Source: Globobulimina sp.
Taxonomy: Eukaryota > Foraminifera > Rotaliida
Assembly: GCA_003354225.1 (NCBI GenBank)
Contig: PIVH01000320.1
Span: forward strand, 1-6,291
Length of the DNA: 6,291 nucleotides
Reading direction: 5' to 3'
Position numbers and translations under genes: made by a program
Part shown: positions 1-5,009 of the stretch, one piece after another
Layout of the letters: each line of letters opens with the position of its first letter
Position numbering within the stretch: position 1 is the stretch's first letter
Notes under the pieces: generated by a model
The model's input: the letters and a program-made list of their open reading frames with translations, nothing else
Database searches by the model: none
What the model was told of the DNA's origin: nothing

Positions 1-114
1 CATACCAAATACGGAGTATCTATATTTTGAATTGTATCTATTCGTTTTCTTAATTTTTGTCTACAATAAATGTATATTTTGAATTGTTATTTGCAGAACG
101 TGTATACCAACTAA
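1..114 (+). pseudogene. Possible 3' end of a plus-strand neighbour (partial, two exon pieces; not shown to be a pseudogene)
   Basis: This is a weak call: the type field has no term for a partial gene, and I do not claim it is broken. A good GT-AG intron can be drawn on the plus strand. The donor GTATCT starts at 16, and the acceptor TTATTTGCAG ends at 96, giving an 81-bp intron. Joining bases 1-15 to 97-114 gives an in-frame tail ending NVYTN and then TAA at 112-114. Donor and acceptor resemble those of the clear introns in this window (TTGCAG is identical to the G-beta acceptor). Only about ten codons would be coding, so no product can be named. The alternative is that the stretch is just the 3' flank of the minus-strand 7TM-RGS gene. 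Confidence 0.22.
21..87. repeat. 15-bp direct repeat, two copies
   Basis: The 15-mer TATATTTTGAATTGT occurs at 21-35 and again at 73-87, with starts 52 bp apart. Both copies would lie inside the putative 81-bp intron at 16-96. In AT-rich DNA a 15-base exact match this close is mildly notable and probably a local duplication. No function is evident. Confidence 0.6.
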
Positions 115-121
115 ATCGTAT

Positions 122-127
122 TTTATT
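122..127 (-). terminator. Candidate poly(A) signal of the 7TM-RGS gene
   Basis: The minus strand reads AATAAA here, 47 bases downstream of the TAA stop at 177-175. That is a normal distance for a short 3' UTR. AT-rich DNA produces this hexamer by chance, so the call rests on position as much as on sequence. Confidence 0.4.
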
Positions 128-174
128 TTAGTGCTTAGTAAGGATACATATTTACAAAAAACAACAGGGTAAAT

Positions 175-2087
175 TTATAAAAATAATAATTGTTGAAGCT
201 TTTGAAAATCAGCGGTTTGCGCAAAACGTCTGAAAGAGTCAGTCATCAATAGCATCATTTGTTCGATTAATGGGTCAAATAGCAATAATAAGCTATGTAT
301 ATTATATGCATCGCTATGATTTACCCATTCCCCATAATCCGCCATCAACCGTTTATATTGTGTCCTTGTTTCATGTGGCACATTGATCTCAAAGTCGGCC
401 TGAACTTGAATGTATTTAGTATATAGAACCCATGCTTTGATCTTACAGTTCTTGAGTCTGCTTTTTCCCCTCGCATCGCCATACACTATCGACGATTTCG
501 GCAAATGTTTGGGGAGCACAATGACATTGCACCATAACTTGGTGTCTTTATTATATTTATTCCCCTGTATATCCTGTATTTGATCATGATTTCTTTCATC
601 ACTTAAATTAATTATCGATAATACAAGTTTTTGAAATTCGATAAATTCAATCAAAGACAATAGACATTCTAACGTTAACACAGCAAATCCCATTTTACAA
701 TGTCGAATTGCATGTCGATTGACTCGATTTCAATAAATACAGACATTGTAAAATGAGCTGGAACTGATACCTAAAGAGAATTCCCTCGAAAGATGGACCA
801 TTAACAATTCAAATGATTTAATATGCGACAAAACCTGATATAATGTAATTGTACATTGCAATTGTTCTGGTTGTTCCTCGTCCTCTTTCTCTTTCTGTGA
901 CTGTGATAACAAACTTATTTTAGATTGATCTCTTTCTCTGTTTGAAGGCGAATCGTTTGAATACACAGAATTTGATATATTCCGTATGGAAACAGTTGGT
1001 TTTATGTGAATCAATTCTAAGCCAGGATCGTTTAATAATGATTGCGTCATAGATTTGGACTGCGTAGCGGTTATCACATCCGACAAATAGGATTTGCCCA
1101 CTTTTCGATAACCGTCGGACTGGATCACTGTTTCCATTTTCTTATTGACCCAATAAGTTGCAATCATTAAACAGCAAAACTGACAAAAAATAACAATATT
1201 ATTTTCAAGCGATAATATTAAGACAAGTATGTTGTTCGAAGGCGATGCAAATGACAAATAGGTGAATGTCGCTGCGTAGGCGGTGTACATTATACTTAAT
1301 AAAATGAATATATATCGCAATTCTTGTTGGATGAAATAGTTATCGTCGAATCGAGGTGTTTTTACGTAGGTTATTATCAAGAACACCATTGGCGAGAAAT
1401 ATGGCAGTAAGCATATCAAACCCATATAAAACCACATTTGTGGGTTATCCTTCCACGCTGGAACTGCCACATAAAACTAAATGTAAATATCAAATATATA
1501 CATTTATGAAAGACTCAACTCATCGCAGCAGAGAATAGCGCACCAAATGTGAGTATGCAGCATGTGACTGCAATAATAAATATTCGATTTCGTATCCATT
1601 TATAGTTGCCAAATGTTGATTTATTTTCTAAATACCATTTTATTGACACTCGTAATTGTGATTCTTCAAATTCTGGGTCGATGTAGATTCTCCATTGGTT
1701 ATTTACAATGGTTGCAGTCAACACAATGTCATAGTGACACAGCCATTGTCTCCAAACCCAACAATACAAAACAAGATAAGCTAAAATAATATTCCCTAAT
1801 AAGATTAATTGATGCAACCAAGAATTTGGTTGCGTGTAATATGTCGATAAGTGCTCGACTGGAACCCAGAGGATTTTAATTGTCATGAAAATGATCTCAT
1901 AAATTGTGATCATTGAATATCGTTTACTGAAAATAATGTGAGTGTGATGAAGGTAGAATTTGTATCCATGGTATATTGCTAACGGTGTGTACACGAAAAA
2001 ACATATGAATGAAGAGACGATAATTGAGATTGCTGTGGGATCGATAAGCGTATCTCCGTCAAACTCAATCAAGCCGTTTGCAGGCAT
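175..2087 (-). CDS. Seven-transmembrane protein with C-terminal RGS domain (7TM-RGS), 3 exons, 584 aa
   Basis: Spliced model: complement of 2087-1520, 1463-771 and 668-175 (568+693+494 = 1755 nt, 584 residues plus TAA). It starts at the ATG at 2087 (MPANGLIEFDG). Hydrophobic segments lie near residues 18-40, 58-79, 89-112, 167-188, 199-222, 237-260 and 267-295, giving seven helices with a short N-terminus. A polar linker rich in Ser, Gln and Glu follows (about 300-392). The RGS domain covers about 395-575, opening with VLSHIKSFELLMVHLSREFSLE and closing with FDPLIEQMMLLMTDSFRRF. By family knowledge, RGS domains speed GTP hydrolysis on G-alpha. Residues matching RGS4 contacts are present: Asn516 (like Asn128), Leu560, Asp564 and Arg568. 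The usual Glu-Asn pair is Glu421-Cys422. Two insertions enlarge the domain. Intron 2 splits the RGS domain at exactly this Glu codon, which strongly supports the joins. The gene is divergent from the G-beta gene. The likely role is membrane-anchored control of G-protein activity; no ligand can be inferred. Confidence 0.88.
669..770 (-). other. Intron 2 of the 7TM-RGS gene (102 bp, phase 1)
   Basis: Donor TTAG|GTATCA at 770 and acceptor GTTAACGTTAG ending at 669. The join rebuilds a Glu codon (G+AA) inside the conserved RGS start, giving EFSLECLLSLIEF. Without splicing the frame stops at 730-732 after thirteen extra residues that do not fit an RGS domain. Confidence 0.88.
1464..1519 (-). other. 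Intron 1 of the 7TM-RGS gene (56 bp, phase 1)
   Basis: Donor ATGA|GTTGAG at 1519 and acceptor TTATGTGGCAG ending at 1464. Splicing removes the TGA at 1517-1515 and the TAG just upstream of the next exon, and gives SAAM-I-PAWKDNPQMW, linking TM4 to TM5. Alternatives in the same phase exist: a donor a few codons earlier (G|GTGCGC) and an acceptor at TTCCAG six bases further into the exon. The boundaries could therefore shift by a few residues. Confidence 0.75.
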
Positions 2088-2156
2088 GGCTTAGAGTGAA
2101 TAGTGTTTTTTTTTGAGGATTTAGATCAAAGCGTAGAAACGTTTGGTAATTTAAGC
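2088..2156. promoter_or_regulatory. 69-bp divergent spacer, presumed bidirectional promoter
   Basis: This is all the DNA between the ATG of the 7TM-RGS gene (minus, 2087) and the ATG of the G-beta gene (plus, 2157). It must hold both 5' UTRs, unless transcription starts inside the opposite coding region. Its only visible landmark is a run of nine T at 2106-2114. I see no TATA box. The G-beta frame stays open back to about 2100 but contains no ATG before 2157, and a TGA lies at 2097-2099. Both starts have a purine at -3. Shared regulation is inferred from spacing only. Confidence 0.55.
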
Positions 2157-3487
2157 ATGTCGCAACCACAAAAACAGCAACGCAACAGCCCATCCGTCAT
2201 TTATCAAAACGGGAGTAACCCGCACACCAATCCTGCACCGCAACCAAACTACGAGCAAATCAAAGCAGATATTGTACGCTTACGCGACGCCATCGATAAT
2301 TTGAAAGAACGCGAGAACAAAACCATACTATTAAAAGAGTCCAAAGCATCCAACAAAGTCTCAGCATTAACAGACTTGGAATTTGACATAATCAAAAAAT
2401 TCAAAGGCCATCACGGCAAAATATACGATTCCGACTGGTCCTCCGACTGTCGTTTGTTACTCAGTGGCTCGCAAGATGGACACTTGATGGTTTGGGATAG
2501 CATCACAACAATGAAGAAGTGCACATATCAGTTACAGTCCTCTGCCACGTGGGTCATGGCCTGCTCCTTCTCGCCGCAAACCAAATATATTGCCTGTGGC
2601 GGACTGGACAATATATGCTCCATTTATAAGTACCACGATATGAACATAAACAACGGCAACGGGAATGATGTCGATCTGAAAGAGAATGAGAAGCGCAGAA
2701 GCAGCAGATTTGGGCGTGCGAGTAAGCGAATGTCCAAAGCAGAGTTACAAAACAAACACCAAGCAATCATCAAAGATGGACCCTATAAAACCTTGCATCA
2801 TCACGAAGGCTATTTATCGTCGTTGCAATTCCTAAACGATGAGAAAATAATCACTGCCTCGGGCGACAGTACCTGCATATTATGGGATGTGATTAAGAAA
2901 GTGCCAGAGTCTGTTTTTTTAGATCATGCCGGCGATGTTACGACGGTACGTATGTTTGTTACTATTTTGTGCCTGTTGCTGTCAATCAAATTGAATATTT
3001 ATTTGATTTGCAGGTTGCTATCAATCAGAGTAATAAACAAATATTTATCTCCGGCAGTGTCGATGCCACCATCAAGCTATGGGACATTCGCTTATCTAAA
3101 TGTGTGGGCGAGTTTGCTGGGCATGATGCAGACGCGGATGTGAATGATGTATGTTGGTATCCGGATAGCTTTGCCTTTGCCTCTGGCTCTGATGATGCCT
3201 CATTGCGTATGTTTGATATAAGAGCTTATAAGCAGTTAAATGAGTACTATAAAGATCATATTTCTGTAGCAACAGTGACAAGTGTCTCATTTAGCACTTC
3301 TGGCAGGATTTTATTTGCTGGCTATGATGACGAACCATTTGGGATTGGATGGGATGTTGCCTATTCACAGCCCGTTGCTAAGCTGTTTCACAATCAATCC
3401 GTTTCTTCGTTGCAAGTCGCTCCGAATGGCTGTGCCATTCTTACTTCTTCGTGGGACAAAATGCTACGATTATGGGTGGGGAAATGA
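2157..3487 (+). CDS. Heterotrimeric G-protein beta subunit (WD40 propeller), 2 exons, 420 aa
   Basis: Spliced model: 2157-2945 joined to 3014-3487 (789+474 nt, 420 residues, TGA stop). This is the strongest call in the window. Residues 31-62 form a charged N-terminal helix (YEQIKADIVRLRDAIDNLKE) like the one that makes a coiled coil with G-gamma. Seven WD40 blades follow. Family hallmarks include GHHGKIYDSDW (85-94), SGSQDGHLMVWDS (103-115), WVMACSFSP (132-140), ACGGLDNICSIY (146-157), SGDSTCILWDV (235-245), SGSVDATIKLWDIR (276-289), SGSDDASLRMFDIR (320-333), FAGYDD (364-369) and SSWDKMLRLW (408-417). It is about 80 residues longer than a typical 340-residue G-beta: a Gln/Asn/Pro-rich N-terminal extension of about 30, a basic insert near 158-210 between blades 2 and 3, and DADADVND where a shorter turn is usual. 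It lies head to head with the 7TM-RGS gene and tail to tail with the second 7TM gene. It probably acts with G-gamma at the inner plasma membrane. Confidence 0.96.
2946..3013 (+). other. Intron of the G-beta gene (68 bp, phase 0)
   Basis: Donor ACG|GTACGT at 2946 and acceptor GATTTGCAG ending at 3013. The join falls between blades 4 and 5 (HAGDVTT then VAINQSNKQIFISGS) and restores the regular WD40 spacing. Read through unspliced, the 5' frame runs on to 3143 as sequence unlike any WD40 blade, while the true continuation is in another frame. Confidence 0.96.
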
Positions 3488-3495
3488 ATGAAATT

Positions 3496-3522
3496 AAAAC
3501 ATATAAAACATATAAAACATAC
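3496..3522. repeat. Three tandem copies of a 9-bp unit
   Basis: AAAACATAT is repeated at 3496-3504, 3505-3513 and 3514-3522, the last copy ending in C. It begins nine bases after the G-beta stop codon, in the 3' UTR. It is most likely a microsatellite-like slippage product. Confidence 0.8.
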
Positions 3523-3542
3523 ATAAAAACAAGGAATATATT

Positions 3543-3548
3543 TTTATT
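3543..3548 (-). terminator. Candidate poly(A) signal of the second 7TM gene
   Basis: The minus strand reads AATAAA here, 94 bases past the stop codon of the minus-strand 7TM gene. It sits inside a T-rich stretch of the plus strand, so chance occurrence is possible. Confidence 0.35.
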
Positions 3549-3591
3549 TTTTTTTGCAAATTTGTTATCGATTTTTTGTGTTGAATTTTGG

Positions 3592-3597
3592 AATAAA
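3592..3597 (+). terminator. Candidate poly(A) signal of the G-beta gene
   Basis: AATAAA on the plus strand, 104 bases after the G-beta stop. If used, the G-beta transcript would end near 3610-3625, running across the minus-strand signal at 3543-3548. Confidence 0.45.
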
Positions 3598-3642
3598 TTT
3601 TAATTGTTTTTAATCATTATATAATGTGATTGTGTCCAATAA

Positions 3643-4820
3643 TTACTCGTTTTCGTGCTCTCGCAATTGTTCTTCATCGCGAACTTCAATTTTCTTAGTA
3701 CTGGTTCGTGGTTTGTTGCTCTCTTTGGATTTTGCAGAATGTCGTTTTTGATGTTCCCGTTGTTCCTGTTTTTGTTGTTCTTTTTGTTTCTGAATAAGTT
3801 CCAATCTACTTCTATGCTTTGCGAGTTCATCCAAGTCTGCCCATTGGATGGCTCTTCGTAAAGGAACTCTGTTTCTCGAATTATATCCTTGGACTCCAAT
3901 TCTCCAAAACATTTCAATAAATGGTCTCCAGCATTTCAATTCAATGCAACGTGTTGGCTTCGGTCTATTTCTTCGCATCGTAAAAAAGCATGAAATGAAC
4001 CAGAATTCCAATAAAAAAGGTAATATACGTTGATAAAATGTTAAATTATACTCACTATCCGTAATTACACAAAGCATAATAATTATGCTTATCGAGTATT
4101 TTATGGTACAATAAAAGAATCGAAATAAAGGTCTAACGAAGCCATCCAAAAATCCACTGTTTATTTCAACTCACAGTTAGGTTTCGGCTGTTTTCTTAAA
4201 TTGAATACAAAACGTAACTATATTCCGGCACAAACTGATGAATCTTTTTTAAATACAAATATGTATGAAATATTGAAATAGATAGCTTCCAATAACAATG
4301 AGATAATCAAATATATCGCAATGTGTATGGCTAAGAACACATTGTGATGATAAGCAATGACAAAGTCTCCATATGACGTCGATAAAACAATGAGTATGAG
4401 ATTTGAGAAAAGTAACAAAATGCCTACAATAGCAATAATGTTTCCTTTTGGGTTTTTCCTTTCTTGATATTTAATCATCAAAAAAACCGCAGCAGAGACC
4501 ACAGAAACAAACCAATCAACAATGAATAAGAGTGTCCAACAAAATGAAGTTACGAATAATTGCAATTTAGGGTATTTTTGTGGCGTAACTAACATTGAGG
4601 TATACCCAATCAATGAACAGGAAATATAAATTGATGAAAATCTGACATGTGTCCAACTTGGAAAATATCTCGCTTCCACCCATAATGGTTTGTCTTTCTC
4701 CATTTGCCATCTTTTCCAAAGGTCAAATATATACATCGCAGTTGTTATCACTTTATATATATAGGTATGCGCAGTGTGCACAGTAACAATAATCACGTTG
4801 AAATACAGATTTATAAACAT
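3643..4820 (-). CDS. Second seven-transmembrane, GPCR-like protein, 2 exons, 371 aa (start uncertain)
   Basis: Spliced model: complement of 4820-4219 and 4156-3643 (602+514 nt, 371 residues). Hydrophobic segments lie near residues 4-31, 61-79, 86-117, 127-148, 157-189, 211-232 and 241-260. Basic clusters fall in the loops expected to be cytoplasmic: DLWKRWQMEKDK after TM1, KYQERKNPKG after TM3, FKK and RPLFR between TM5 and TM6, and MRRNRPKPTR after TM7. This positive-inside pattern gives N-out, C-in topology as in GPCRs. The tail (about 262-371) is long and highly charged, with a Gln/Lys/Glu stretch near 316-335 (LIQKQKEQQKQEQREHQK) that may form a coiled coil. I recognise no named receptor family. 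The TM1 region loosely resembles that of the 7TM-RGS protein. ATG 4820 is the first in-frame Met, but an upstream exon could move the start to 5011. The role as a receptor feeding the neighbouring G-beta is inferred from topology and location. Confidence 0.72.
4157..4218 (-). other. Intron of the second 7TM gene (62 bp, phase 2)
   Basis: Donor ATATA|GTTACGT at 4218 and acceptor AAATAAACAG ending at 4157, with a CTAAC branch-point-like motif at 4180-4176. The donor cuts through the apparent TAG stop (4220-4218): TA joins the T of the next exon to make Tyr201, giving CAGI-Y-GFLDGFVRPLFRF. This links TM5 to TM6 in frame and completes a seven-helix protein. Confidence 0.82.
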
Positions 4821-5009
4821 TACCAAAATATTGAGCTGTGAAACAGATAAAAAATATCTGGTCAATTGCGAACGGCCACATGGTGTATGACTAGGCGATC
4901 AACAAAGAAACAATAAAAAGTCAGTTTGCTGCCATGCTCTGCTTGTGTTAGATAAACCTGGAGCCAGTTTTCTGTCAACAATCCGATTATCAGAGTTTTT
5001 TTAAAACTC
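4821..5009. promoter_or_regulatory. Divergent spacer between second 7TM gene and right-edge gene
   Basis: The 189-bp interval lies between ATG 4820 (minus) and ATG 5010 (plus) and is less AT-rich than the other gaps. On the minus strand it is open from upstream of 5011 down to 4862. It could hold a first exon (5011-4880) spliced through a 44-bp intron (4879-4836, acceptor CTGTTTCACAG) into TM1. If that is right, the true promoter lies further right. No TATA box or other motif stands out. Confidence 0.4.

Larger units (their letters stand above)
3488..3642. other. 155-bp convergent 3' region between G-beta and second 7TM gene
   Basis: The gap is AT-rich and lies between the TGA of G-beta (3485-3487) and the minus-strand TAA at 3645-3643. 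It holds a short tandem repeat and poly(A) hexamers for both strands, placed so that the two mRNAs would overlap. No gene or RNA is visible in it. Confidence 0.7.

Noticed and set aside
730-1470. The minus-strand frames at 2087-1515, 1470-730 and 693-175 as three separate genes
   Set aside because: The second frame opens with GTG rather than ATG, and the RGS domain is cut between frames two and three exactly at a GT-AG pair that restores the conserved Glu. Together they make one 7TM-RGS protein.
2103-2156. G-beta start at 2103
   Set aside because: The codon at 2103 is GTG in a eukaryotic gene. The first ATG in this frame is 2157, and the extra residues come from the T-rich spacer.
2554-2766. 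Minus-strand Cys/Arg-rich open frame opposite G-beta
   Set aside because: It lies wholly antisense to strongly conserved G-beta coding sequence and has no recognisable content.
2946-3143. Direct read-through of the first G-beta exon to 3143
   Set aside because: The sequence after 2945 is an intron with clear splice sites. The read-through peptide lacks WD40 features, while the frame from 3014 continues the propeller.
3600-3917. Overlapping minus-strand frame ending in the 3' region (3917-3600)
   Set aside because: It is an out-of-frame shadow of the second 7TM tail exon, rich in Asn/Lys as expected by chance in AT-rich DNA.
3655-4033. Plus-strand open frames opposite the second 7TM gene (3655-3861 and 3848-4033)
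   Set aside because: They are antisense to the TM7 and tail exon, whose membrane pattern and splice join are coherent. Their Phe/Leu richness is the complement of Lys/Glu codons in the tail.
4863-4881. Start of the second 7TM protein at 4865, or at ATG 4881
   Set aside because: The codon at 4865 is TTG. ATG 4881 is in a different frame from the membrane segments and would need its own intron.
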